The notes below the pieces were generated by a model. The model saw nothing but the letters and a program-made list of their open reading frames with translations, made no database searches and was not told the origin of the DNA. Below are positions 1 through 7,683 of a stretch of DNA of 33,969 nt, piece after piece (position 1 is the stretch's first letter; each line of letters starts with the position of its first letter). Origin of the DNA: an uncultured Pelagibacteraceae bacterium (GTDB lineage Bacteria; Pseudomonadota; Alphaproteobacteria; Pelagibacterales; Pelagibacteraceae); contig CABZPB010000008.1 of assembly GCA_902527485.1 (NCBI GenBank), forward strand, positions 1 through 33,969, written 5' to 3'. Made by a program: the position numbers and the translations under genes.

Positions 1-470
1 CTGTATCATTTATCATTTTTTTCGGAGTTTTAATATATCTGAAGGTTCCACAAAAAATTAATGAAATCCTAAACAAATTAATTTCAGATATCAAAAATGA
101 GATTGACGAAAGCGAAAAACTTAGAACCGAGGCTAAAACTTTATTGGATAATGCCCAAATGAAACTCGATTCAGCAAAATCAGTGAGAAATGAAATATTG
201 GCACAAGCGAAAAAAGATAGTGATAATCTTATTATTGAGTTAAATGAAAAATTTCATAAATCTGCAGAAATTAAAAAAAATTTAACAGAAAACAAGATTA
301 ATCAAATGAAAGATGCAGCAATAAAAGAAATAAAAGATGCTTCGATTAAAGTTGCGGTAGACTCAGTAAAAAAAATAATAACAACATCAGTTGATAAGTC
401 TAAACTTGATAACTTGTTTCAAAAAAATTTAGATGAAACAAAAGAAGAGTTAAAAAAAATCAACTCATAA
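1..470 (+). CDS. atpF: ATP synthase F0 subunit b (5' end outside window)
   Basis: The reading frame is open from base 3 to the stop at 468-470, about 155 residues, so only a few N-terminal residues are missing (b subunits are usually about 155-165 residues). The visible start is a hydrophobic membrane segment (VSFIIFFGVLIYLKVPQ) followed by a long, charged, Ala/Lys/Glu-rich helix without Pro or Gly. That is the architecture of the F0 peripheral stalk: an N-terminal membrane anchor and a coiled coil that holds the F1 head static against the rotating c-ring. A TTG at 144 could be misread as a start, but the frame upstream is clearly the same protein. It is probably the last gene of an F0 operon, with crtI starting 40 bases on. 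It could be b' rather than b; the single N-terminal anchor followed by VP favours b. Confidence 0.88.
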   Translation, partial: VSFIIFFGVLIYLKVPQKINEILNKLISDIKNEIDESEKLRTEAKTLLDNAQMKLDSAKSVRNEILAQAKKDSDNLIIELNEKFHKSAEIKKNLTENKINQMKDAAIKEIKDASIKVAVDSVKKIITTSVDKSKLDNLFQKNLDETKEELKKINS

Positions 471-510
471 TACCCTTACAATTTAACAAAAAAGACTATA
501 AATTATAAAA

Positions 511-1971
511 ATGAATTCCGTTGTCATAGGTTCTGGATTTGGTGGTATAGCTGCAGCCTTACGTCTTAAAGCCAAAGGTCATAAAGTTACCTTAATCGAG
601 AAACAACCAGATCTTGGAGGAAGAGCTAGAGTGTTTCAAAAAAATGGCTTCATTTACGATGGTGGACCAACAGTTATAACTGCTCCATATTTGATAAATG
701 AATTATTTGAATTATTTCAAAAAAAACCAGAGGATTACATAAAACTTACTCCACTAAAAGTTTGGTATCAATTCATTTTTGAAGATAAATCAAAATTTAA
801 TTACTCTGGTGACGAGCTAGAGATGAAAAAACAAATAAAAGAGATAAATGAAAGAGATGTTAAGGGTTATGAAAAATTAGTCAATTTTACAAAAAAAATT
901 TTTGATAAAGGTTTCACGGAGCTTGCTGATGTGCCCTTTGATAAACCATTTGTAATGATGCAACAATTGCCAGCATTACTAAAACTAAAAAGTTACAAAT
1001 CTGTTTACTCTTTAGTCTCCTCGTATATAGAAAATGAAAAATTAAGGAGAATGCTTAGTATGCACCCATTATTAGTTGGAGGAAATCCTTTTACTACAAC
1101 TTCAATTTATGGATTAATCTTATACCTAGAAAAAAAGTGGGGTATTCATTACTCTATGGGTGGAACGGGAAATATAATCAAAGGTTTTGAAAAATTAATG
1201 GATGAAGTCGAGGTTAAAGTAATCAAAGGTCACGAAGTTACCAAAATCATTTCAAACAAAAAAAAAATTACTGGCATCCAATTAGATGATCAAACAATAA
1301 TAGAGTCTAACAATGTAATTTGTAATGCTGATCCCCCTGCTGTTTACGAGAAAATGTTAAACGGGAATACAAGTAATTCATTTTTTTTTAAATGGAAAAA
1401 AAACCGAATGGAATATTCAATGGGATTATTTGTTTATTACTTTGGTACAAAAAAAAAATACGATAATGTTGAGCACCATACTATTAAATTTGGAAATAAA
1501 TATAAAGAACATCTAGATGACATTTTCAATAGTAAAAAATTGAATGACGATATTAGTTATTATCTTCACAGACCATCTGCAACTGATAAAACTATGGCTC
1601 CTGAAGGTAATGATTGTTTTTATGTTTTAGTCCCGGTGCCAAATAATCAATCAAAAATTGATTGGTCTGTTGAGGGAGAAAAAATGAAAAATTTAGTAAT
1701 TGATAAAATGCAAAATGATCTAATGCCAGATCTCAAAGATAATATTGTAGAAGATTTTTATTTAACCCCTGATTACTTTGAAAGAGATTTAAATACAAAA
1801 TACGGTTCAGGTTTTTCAATCCAACCAAAATTTTCTCAATCTGCGTATTTTAGATTCCACAATAAGTCTGAAATATATAAAGGACTTTATTTTGTTGGTG
1901 CAGGAACGCATCCTGGAGCAGGTGTACCAGGAGTGCTTTCATCAGCAAAAGTATTAGAAAAAATTTTATGA
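511..1971 (+). CDS. crtI: Phytoene desaturase (CrtI type)
   Basis: Converts phytoene to lycopene by successive FAD-dependent desaturations, an early step toward beta-carotene and retinal. The 486-residue protein begins with a dinucleotide-binding Rossmann motif (GSGFGG, residues 7-12) followed by an acidic strand end (LIEK). It ends with the CrtI C-terminal FAD signature (FVGAGTHPGAGVPGVL). The length is normal for bacterial CrtI (about 490-510). The ATG at 511 puts the Rossmann strand at the extreme N terminus, as expected. Its TGA stop overlaps the crtB ATG (ATGA at 1968-1971), so the two are probably translationally coupled. First gene of crtI-crtB-crtY-blh. Confidence 0.95.
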   Translation: MNSVVIGSGFGGIAAALRLKAKGHKVTLIEKQPDLGGRARVFQKNGFIYDGGPTVITAPYLINELFELFQKKPEDYIKLTPLKVWYQFIFEDKSKFNYSGDELEMKKQIKEINERDVKGYEKLVNFTKKIFDKGFTELADVPFDKPFVMMQQLPALLKLKSYKSVYSLVSSYIENEKLRRMLSMHPLLVGGNPFTTTSIYGLILYLEKKWGIHYSMGGTGNIIKGFEKLMDEVEVKVIKGHEVTKIISNKKKITGIQLDDQTIIESNNVICNADPPAVYEKMLNGNTSNSFFFKWKKNRMEYSMGLFVYYFGTKKKYDNVEHHTIKFGNKYKEHLDDIFNSKKLNDDISYYLHRPSATDKTMAPEGNDCFYVLVPVPNNQSKIDWSVEGEKMKNLVIDKMQNDLMPDLKDNIVEDFYLTPDYFERDLNTKYGSGFSIQPKFSQSAYFRFHNKSEIYKGLYFVGAGTHPGAGVPGVLSSAKVLEKIL

Positions 1972-2822
1972 TGTCTGATAAAAATTACTTATCAGTTTAT
2001 GCAAAATCTTTTAATTGGGCAGGTTTTTTTTTACCTAAAAAAACATATAAGAAATGTTCTGCATTGTATGATTTTTGTAGAGTTGCTGACAATATTGCAG
2101 ATGATGAAGAAAAATTAGAAGTTAAAGAAATTAAATTTAAACAATTTAAAAATGATTTCATTCAAAAGAATTTTAATAATCCAATTGTTAAAAATATGTG
2201 GGACCTTATTGATGAATTTAAAATCTCAGTAAAAATTATCGAAGATCTATTAGATGGTATAAGTTCGGATATAAAAGATAAGGTGATATTAAATTCAAAA
2301 AAAGACCTTTTAATTTATTCTTACAGAGTTGCGGGAACGGTTGGTTTAATGATGGCAAAAATTTTAAAAGTTAATAAAAAAAGCTCACTTAAGTCAGCTA
2401 TTGATCTCGGTATCGCAATGCAACTTACAAATATATCACGAGATGTGATTGAAGATTCAAAAATAAATAGATTTTACATAGATAAAAATTTTGAAGAAAT
2501 TACATCAACTGTAGATCTAGCAGATACCTTTTATAAGAATTCGTTTTATTCAATTAAAGACATTCCAATAAGTTTTAGGTTTTCAATTTTAGTAGCTAGA
2601 AGGATCTACCGTAAAATAGGCTATAATATTCTTAATAAAAAAACATTTGAAAATTATAAAAATTCTGGAAAAATTTATGTATCAAATATCGAGAAAAGTA
2701 TCGAGACTATTTTTGCAGTTTTTGATCTTATAAGGTTATCTCTAACAAGTATTAAAGAAGATCAGATTCAACATAATCATTTTCTAATTAATGAGGAAAT
2801 AAATTTAGATGAAAGAATTTGA
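1968..2822 (+). CDS. crtB: Phytoene synthase
   Basis: Condenses two geranylgeranyl diphosphates to phytoene. The 284-residue protein carries both Mg-diphosphate-binding aspartate motifs of the squalene/phytoene synthase family: D41-N-I-A-D45-D46 within YDFCRVADNIADD, and Q-L-T-N155-I-S-R-D159-V-I-E-D163. Length is typical of the family (about 280-310). Two consecutive ATG codons (1968 and 1971) are possible starts. The first overlaps the crtI stop and the choice changes one residue. It overlaps crtY by 14 bases. The substrate-making enzyme CrtE (GGPP synthase) is not encoded here and must come from elsewhere. Confidence 0.95.
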   Translation: MMSDKNYLSVYAKSFNWAGFFLPKKTYKKCSALYDFCRVADNIADDEEKLEVKEIKFKQFKNDFIQKNFNNPIVKNMWDLIDEFKISVKIIEDLLDGISSDIKDKVILNSKKDLLIYSYRVAGTVGLMMAKILKVNKKSSLKSAIDLGIAMQLTNISRDVIEDSKINRFYIDKNFEEITSTVDLADTFYKNSFYSIKDIPISFRFSILVARRIYRKIGYNILNKKTFENYKNSGKIYVSNIEKSIETIFAVFDLIRLSLTSIKEDQIQHNHFLINEEINLDERI

Positions 2823-3876
2823 CTATGTAATTATTGGTGGAGGCTGTGCTGGTTTATCTTTGGCATATGAGTTAGAAATTCATGAAAAGCTTAAAGATAA
2901 AACTTTGGCAATAATAGAGCCAAGAGATGAATACAAAAGAGACAAAACTTGGTCTTTTTGGAAAGTAACATCTCACAACTTTGATGATTGTGTAAAAAAA
3001 AATTGGGAAAATTTTTCAATTAATATTCCTAAAAAAACAAACTATTTGCAGTGTAAAAATTCTCCGTATCAAAGTATTGATAGTGGTTTATTCTATGAAA
3101 AAATTAATAGCAGACTAAATGAAAATAAAAATATTTCCTACTTCAAAAATATCAGTGAAATCAATTTAAAAAATTCTTTTATATTTAATAGCGTGCCATT
3201 TATTAAAGAAGATTATCGAAATCTTTGGCAACATTTTTGTGGAGTAGAAATTGAAACTGAAAATAATTTTTTTGATGATAAAATTTTTAACCTTATGGAT
3301 TTTGATTGCGATCAAAGAGAAAGTGTTCATTTTTTTTATACCTTACCTTACTCAAAAAATACTGCTTTAGTTGAAACCACTTGGTTATCTAAAATTAATG
3401 ACAATTCTCAAAAAGATTATGATAAACAAATAAAAGATTACATTGAAAATCATCTAAATTTGAAAAATTATAAAATAATTTATAAAGAGGAAGGCGCGAT
3501 ACCTTTATTTTATCCAATCGATAAGAATGAAAAAAATAAAATGAATATTGGAACTGCTGGTGGTATGACTAGATTAAGTACAGGTTATACTTTTCTTAAT
3601 ATTCAAGAACATAGTAAATATATAAGAGAAAATATTGAAAATATTTCAAATGTTAAAAAATATAAAATAAATACCAAATATCAATTTTTAGATGAGATAT
3701 TTTTAAGAGTTCTTGAAAAACATCCAGAAAAAATGTCCGATATATTCTTTAAAATGTTTAACGCTTCACCAAAGACTATTATAAAATTTTTGTCTAATAA
3801 AAGCAATTTTTTTGAAGATTTATCTATTATTTTAAGAATGCCTAAATTGACTTTTATTAAAGCATTATTTTATTAG
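2809..3876 (+). CDS. crtY: Lycopene beta-cyclase (CrtY type)
   Basis: Cyclises both ends of lycopene to give beta-carotene. The 355-residue protein begins with an FAD/NAD(P)-binding motif (VIIGGGCAGLSLAYELE, residues 7-23) and has the CrtY-characteristic KTWSFW segment near residue 46, as well as GTAGGMTRLSTGY further on. Length is slightly below the usual 370-390. The start lies inside the end of crtB in another frame (14-base overlap), typical of this compact operon. The position between crtB and blh matches its place in the retinal pathway. Confidence 0.93.
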   Translation: MKEFDYVIIGGGCAGLSLAYELEIHEKLKDKTLAIIEPRDEYKRDKTWSFWKVTSHNFDDCVKKNWENFSINIPKKTNYLQCKNSPYQSIDSGLFYEKINSRLNENKNISYFKNISEINLKNSFIFNSVPFIKEDYRNLWQHFCGVEIETENNFFDDKIFNLMDFDCDQRESVHFFYTLPYSKNTALVETTWLSKINDNSQKDYDKQIKDYIENHLNLKNYKIIYKEEGAIPLFYPIDKNEKNKMNIGTAGGMTRLSTGYTFLNIQEHSKYIRENIENISNVKKYKINTKYQFLDEIFLRVLEKHPEKMSDIFFKMFNASPKTIIKFLSNKSNFFEDLSIILRMPKLTFIKALFY

Positions 3877-3888
3877 TGGAATCTAAAA

Positions 3889-4824
3889 ATGAATAACAGG
3901 TCAAAAAAAATAAATTTCAATCACTCTTTCATTTTTTTTTTACTTTGTAATATTTTTTCATTGATAGCTTTTAAGTTTAACACTTTGACGATTTCACCAT
4001 TTATTTGTTTGTTATTAATTTTAAGTATCGGTATATCCCATGGGTCACTTGATAATGTAAAAGGAAGAAAACTTTTTCAAATTTTTAAAGTTAAAAAATT
4101 TTATATTTTTTACTTAGCATATATTTCAATAGCTATAATAGTTATAATTTTGTGGATATTCATACCATATGCTTCTTTAATTGTTTTTTTAATTGTTGCC
4201 TCATATCATTTTGGAAAAGAAGACACCCAATTTTTAATAATTGAAAACTCTTATTACAACCAATTTTTATTTTTGTTAAAAGGTTCTTTAATAATTTTTG
4301 CACCAATGTATTTTCATTTCGATGAAACAATATCAATATTCAAAATACTTTTGATCGAAAATGAAAATTTCTATAATTTTTTAGATTTGATAGATTCTAA
4401 AAGAGTGTTGTTGTATTTTATTATTCTATCAACTTTAGCAAACATTCTACTATTTACAAAAAATTTTGAGTTAAAGAAATTCACAATATTTTTAGATTAT
4501 TTTTCAATTCTAATAATAAATTATTATCTTTCTCCATTAGTTGCTTTTACAATTTATTTCTGCTTTTTGCATTCTATAAGACACAGCATCTCATTAATGT
4601 CTGAATTAGACAGGAATGATCCTGGTAATGGATTTAAAATCTTTGTAAAAAAGGCTTTGCCTCTTACAATTATTACAGCTATTTTTTGTTTAATTTGCCT
4701 TTATTTATTAAATAATACTTACAATTTTGAGAGTTCGATTCTTAAAATTATATTTATAGGTTTGGCGTCTTTGACCTTTCCACATATATTGCTTGAGTAT
4801 TTGATTGAAAAAAATGAAAAATAA
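3889..4824 (+). CDS. blh: Brp/Blh-family beta-carotene 15,15'-dioxygenase
   Basis: Cleaves beta-carotene centrally into two retinals, the chromophore of proteorhodopsin. The 311-residue protein is highly hydrophobic with roughly eight membrane segments. It has conserved histidines in family-typical settings: GISHGSLDN, ASYHFGKED, FLHSIRHS and FPHILLEYL, which are the likely iron ligands. It starts 12 bases after the crtY stop. Its end overlaps the ispH start by 11 bases. Its presence directly after crtY shows that the carotenoid branch ends in retinal rather than in a pigment carotenoid. No rhodopsin gene lies in the window. Confidence 0.93.
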   Translation: MNNRSKKINFNHSFIFFLLCNIFSLIAFKFNTLTISPFICLLLILSIGISHGSLDNVKGRKLFQIFKVKKFYIFYLAYISIAIIVIILWIFIPYASLIVFLIVASYHFGKEDTQFLIIENSYYNQFLFLLKGSLIIFAPMYFHFDETISIFKILLIENENFYNFLDLIDSKRVLLYFIILSTLANILLFTKNFELKKFTIFLDYFSILIINYYLSPLVAFTIYFCFLHSIRHSISLMSELDRNDPGNGFKIFVKKALPLTIITAIFCLICLYLLNNTYNFESSILKIIFIGLASLTFPHILLEYLIEKNEK

Positions 4825-5758
4825 ACATTTAAAAATATTACTTTCTGCACCAAGAGGTTTTTGTGCAGGTGTTGAGAGAGCTATAGAAATTGTTGAAAAA
4901 TCAATTAAAAAATTTGGTGCTCCAGTTTATGTTCGCCATGAAATTGTGCATAATAAATATGTAGTCGACGATTTAAAAAATAAGGGAGCCATTTTTGTAG
5001 AGGAACTCGAGGAGATAGAAGATCGAACAAGACCAGTTATTTTTTCAGCACATGGTGTCCCAAAAAAAATACCAGAAGATGCTAAAAACTATAACATGAC
5101 TTATATAGATGCTACATGTCCATTGGTATCCAAAGTACATAGAGAAGCAGAAAATTTACATAAAGCTGGGTATCATTTAATTTTGATTGGTCATCAAAAT
5201 CACCCTGAAGTAATTGGTACTATGGGTCAATTACCTAAGGGATCAATTGATCTTGTTCAAAACGAGGATGAGGCCAAAGAATATAAACCTCAAAATAACA
5301 AAAAAATATCATATGTTACTCAAACAACTCTATCAGTAGATGATACAAAAGACATAATTCAAATCTTAAGAGATAGATTTCCTAATATAAAAGAACCAAT
5401 GAAAGAAGATATTTGTTACGCTACAACAAATAGACAAATGGCTGTCAAAAATATTGCAAAAAAATGTGATTTATTTTTTGTAATTGGTAGTAGAAATTCG
5501 TCTAATTCAGTTAGATTGGTAGAGGTTGCAAAAAAATCTGGCTGCTCTAATTCGCTATTAATTCATTCACAAAGTGAAATACCATTCGATTTAATTAAAG
5601 ACTCAAATACAATTGGTATTTCCTCAGGGGCTTCCGCACCAGAAATTTTGGTTAATAATTTTATAAGTGAGCTAAAAAATAAATTTACAGTCAGTATAGA
5701 TGAAGTAGAAATAATTAAGGAAAACGTTGTTTTTAAAGCACCAAAAAAATTAAACTAA
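4814..5758 (+). CDS. ispH: 4-hydroxy-3-methylbut-2-enyl diphosphate reductase
   Basis: Last enzyme of the MEP pathway: reduces HMBPP to IPP and DMAPP using a [4Fe-4S] cluster. The three cluster cysteines are visible at C17 (APRGFCAGVERAI), C102 (DATCPLVSKVH) and C201 (DICYATTNRQ), numbered from the ATG at 4814. I chose this ATG over the in-frame TTG at 4805 because IspH normally starts only a few residues before the APRGFCAGV motif. The 314-residue length is normal. The gene overlaps the end of blh, which links isoprenoid supply to retinal production in one transcription unit. Confidence 0.96.
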   Translation: MKNKHLKILLSAPRGFCAGVERAIEIVEKSIKKFGAPVYVRHEIVHNKYVVDDLKNKGAIFVEELEEIEDRTRPVIFSAHGVPKKIPEDAKNYNMTYIDATCPLVSKVHREAENLHKAGYHLILIGHQNHPEVIGTMGQLPKGSIDLVQNEDEAKEYKPQNNKKISYVTQTTLSVDDTKDIIQILRDRFPNIKEPMKEDICYATTNRQMAVKNIAKKCDLFFVIGSRNSSNSVRLVEVAKKSGCSNSLLIHSQSEIPFDLIKDSNTIGISSGASAPEILVNNFISELKNKFTVSIDEVEIIKENVVFKAPKKLN

Positions 5759-5759
5759 A

Positions 5760-6725
5760 ATGGCTGTTTATACGAAAATAAGTAAAAAAGATATTTCTTA
5801 TATTAATAGAAAATTTGACATAGAAAAAATTTTAGAATTTAAAGGTATAAAACAAGGAATTGAAAATACAAACTATTTACTAAAATCAAAGAGTAAAAAA
5901 TTTATACTGACAATTTTCGAAAAGAGGGTCTCCAAAAAAGAATTGCCTTTTTTTATGAATTTGATGGATAAATTAAATAAATCAAAAATAAATTGTCCAA
6001 AGCCACAAAAGAAAAAAGATGGTGGATATTTAATTAATTTAAAAAATAAAGCTGCATGCATAGTTTCCTTTCTCAATGGAAAAGATAAAAAAATACTTAA
6101 TTTTAAAAACTGTTATGATATTGGTAAAATGATTGCTGAAATGCATCAATCTACGAAAAAAATTAATCTAAGGAGAAAAAACTCTATGGGTGTCAAAAAT
6201 CTTAATCCTTTACTTAAAAGTGTTAGATTCAAGTCAAAAAAATTTACTAATGTAGAGAAATTTTTAAAAAATAATTTTAAAGATATAAAAACAAAATGGC
6301 CAAAAAATTTACCAAACGGTGTAATTCATGGAGATTTATTTATCGATAATATCTTTTTTAAAAATAACAGATTGTCAGGAGTAATTGATTTTTATTTTGC
6401 AGCTAATGACTATTTTATGTATGAAATCGCTATTTGTGTAAATGCACTATGTTTTGATAAAAAAAAATCTAAATTCGTAATGAACAAAAAGAAAGTCAAA
6501 AATTTAATTAGAGGTTATGAAAAAATTCGAAAAATCTCAATAAAAGAAAAAAAATCGTTAAATATTTTGTGTCGGGGTGCTGCAATTAGATATTTTATGA
6601 CTAGACTCTACGACTATTCGAACACTCCTAAGACAGCTTTAATTAAAATAAAAGATCCAAGAGAATATTATCAAAAACTGGTAATACATAATAATTTAAG
6701 AACTTTTAAAGATTATTTGAATTAA
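5760..6725 (+). CDS. thrB: Homoserine kinase (ThrB, aminoglycoside-phosphotransferase fold)
   Basis: Phosphorylates L-homoserine, the step before threonine synthase. The 321-residue protein has an APH/choline-kinase fold. GIENTNYLL (33-41) is in the nucleotide-binding N lobe, the catalytic loop is HGDLFIDN (190-197), and VIDF with D210 is the metal-binding aspartate. This is the alphaproteobacterial-type ThrB, not the GHMP-kinase type. The ATG is one base after the ispH stop, and the stop overlaps the rnhA start (TAATG at 6723-6727). thrC is nearby on the opposite strand (8214-9587), which supports the assignment. The protein is very lysine-rich, like its neighbours. Confidence 0.92.
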   Translation: MAVYTKISKKDISYINRKFDIEKILEFKGIKQGIENTNYLLKSKSKKFILTIFEKRVSKKELPFFMNLMDKLNKSKINCPKPQKKKDGGYLINLKNKAACIVSFLNGKDKKILNFKNCYDIGKMIAEMHQSTKKINLRRKNSMGVKNLNPLLKSVRFKSKKFTNVEKFLKNNFKDIKTKWPKNLPNGVIHGDLFIDNIFFKNNRLSGVIDFYFAANDYFMYEIAICVNALCFDKKKSKFVMNKKKVKNLIRGYEKIRKISIKEKKSLNILCRGAAIRYFMTRLYDYSNTPKTALIKIKDPREYYQKLVIHNNLRTFKDYLN

Positions 6726-7147
6726 TGATTAAAATATACACTGATGGTTCATGCATTGGCAATCCGGGTCAAGGTGGTTGGGCAGCAATAATATTAGATG
6801 ATAGAAAAAAAATTGAAATTAGAGGTAGTAAAAAGAATACTACAAATAATCAGATGGAATTATTAGCGCCTATAGAAGCTCTAAAAAAAATTCCAAAAGG
6901 AAGTAAAGTTCAAATTTTTACTGACTCTAAATATGTAAAATCTGGAATAACTGAATGGATATATAATTGGAAAAAAAATGGATGGAAAACTGCAAACAAA
7001 AAAGATGTGAGTAACAAAGAACTTTGGACAAAATTGGACCGACTAAATAGTGAATTTGAAATAAATTGGAATTGGGTAAAAGCACATTCAACAAATAGAT
7101 TAAATAACGAAGTCGATCTTCTTGCAAGGTCAGCCGCTAATAATTAA
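6725..7147 (+). CDS. rnhA: Ribonuclease HI
   Basis: Degrades the RNA strand of RNA-DNA hybrids. The 140-residue protein shows all catalytic residues: D7 (YTDGSC), E45 (NNQMELLA), D67 (FTDSKY) and D131 (NEVDLLAR), plus the flexible-loop histidine H121 (VKAHS). Length and C terminus (LARSAANN) are normal, so the protein is complete. Its TAA stop (7145-7147) lies inside the 23-bp direct repeat of the tRNA-Ser locus. The first base after the stop is already tRNA-like sequence, so a recombination junction falls exactly at the gene's end without damaging it. Confidence 0.96.
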   Translation: MIKIYTDGSCIGNPGQGGWAAIILDDRKKIEIRGSKKNTTNNQMELLAPIEALKKIPKGSKVQIFTDSKYVKSGITEWIYNWKKNGWKTANKKDVSNKELWTKLDRLNSEFEINWNWVKAHSTNRLNNEVDLLARSAANN

Positions 7148-7166
7148 AGCGCACGCTTGGAAAGCG
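7144..7166 (+). repeat. Left copy of tRNA-derived direct repeat (putative att core)
   Basis: TTAAAGCGCACGCTTGGAAA plus GCG. It matches the right copy at 7700-7722 at 20 of 23 positions, with an exact 14-base core GCACGCTTGGAAAG (7151-7164). It covers the rnhA stop codon, the end of the tRNA-Ser D arm and the anticodon stem-loop. Anticodon stem-loops are a common crossover site for tyrosine integrases; that role here is inference. Confidence 0.6.
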
Positions 7167-7214
7167 TGTTTAGGGGAAACTCTTTCGTGGGTTCGAATCC
7201 CACTCTCTCCGCCA
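7149..7214 (+). tRNA. 3' half of tRNA-Ser(GGA); 5' half missing
   Basis: Visible parts: anticodon stem CACGC/GCGTG (7152-7156 with 7164-7168), loop TTGGAAA with anticodon GGA (7159-7161), and a long variable arm typical of serine tRNAs. These are followed by a perfect T arm (GTGGG-TTCGAAT-CCCAC, 7187-7203), the acceptor 3' strand TCTCTCC (7204-7210), discriminator G and an encoded CCA (7212-7214). No GGAGAGA-like 5' acceptor strand or D arm precedes it. The upstream bases are the rnhA coding end, which does not pair with TCTCTCC. All retained parts are undamaged, which is unusual for an old pseudogene. As it stands it cannot form a complete tRNA from contiguous sequence. Confidence 0.8.
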
Positions 7215-7269
7215 ATTATTTGATGTTTTATATTTTTTAAAATGACGTTAATATAATCTTTTCGGCGTA

Positions 7270-7277
7270 TTGTCGTC
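7270..7277 (+). repeat. TTGTCGTC repeat, copy 1
   Basis: Octamer TTGTCGTC in the gap after the tRNA-Ser 3' half. Two more copies lie on the other side of the small membrane-protein gene. A GC-containing octamer found three times within about 360 bases of very AT-rich DNA stands out. It is possibly an integrase arm-type or other protein-binding site. Confidence 0.5.
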
Positions 7278-7329
7278 GCCATTTATAAAAAAACAACACG
7301 ATTAAAAATTAAAAAAAAAAATTTAAATA

Positions 7330-7605
7330 GTGGAATATTTATTAGGTTTATTAGCAATTATTTTAGGTTATGGAATTTTAAAAATATTATCTTTCATAGT
7401 CATAGTGTGTCTTATTATCTGGCTTATTTTTTCGTTCTCGGCCTCAATTGATAATAATGAAGACACAAAAAAATCAAATTTACAAATAGCTGACGATGCA
7501 GAGGATATTGGTGGTAAAGCTTTAGACTTATTTGGTAAAATTTTTTTTTATGGTTTAGGAATAATCATTATCATAATAGTAATCGTAATCTTAAATTATA
7601 TTTAA
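7330..7605 (+). CDS. Hypothetical small membrane protein, 91 aa
   Basis: I do not recognise a family. The protein has a hydrophobic N-terminal segment (about residues 3-36), a short polar Asn/Asp/Lys-rich middle (about 38-66, containing IADDAEDIGGKALDLFGK), and a second membrane helix at the C terminus (about 68-90, nearly all Ile/Val). The only start near the N terminus is GTG at 7330, and no clear Shine-Dalgarno sequence precedes it. It is the sole gene between the two tRNA-Ser halves, flanked by the TTGTCGTC repeats, so it may be cargo of an element. A two-helix small protein in this context could be holin-like or toxin-like, but nothing in the sequence proves that. Confidence 0.6.
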   Translation: MEYLLGLLAIILGYGILKILSFIVIVCLIIWLIFSFSASIDNNEDTKKSNLQIADDAEDIGGKALDLFGKIFFYGLGIIIIIIVIVILNYI

Positions 7606-7612
7606 TAATATC

Positions 7613-7631
7613 TTGTCGTCATTTTGTCGTC
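7613..7631 (+). repeat. TTGTCGTC repeats, copies 2 and 3
   Basis: Two octamers TTGTCGTC at 7613-7620 and 7624-7631, spaced 11 bases start to start, about one helical turn. That places them on the same face of the DNA, as for cooperative protein binding. They lie about 70 bases before the right tRNA-Ser-derived repeat. The match to copy 1 at 7270 is exact. Confidence 0.55.
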
Positions 7632-7683
7632 ACTAGCTTAAATTTTGAAAAATCTCAAAAAAATAATATAGAATTACCAATAA

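Noticed and set aside
7110..7214. A complete tRNA-Ser overlapping the end of rnhA
   Set aside because: The acceptor 3' strand TCTCTCC needs a GGAGAGA-like partner and a D arm before 7149. The last 60 bases of rnhA contain neither.
7220..7257. Promoter TTGATG...TATAAT before the 91-aa gene
   Set aside because: The spacing is 26 bases, too long, and no better -35 element is seen at 16-18 bases.
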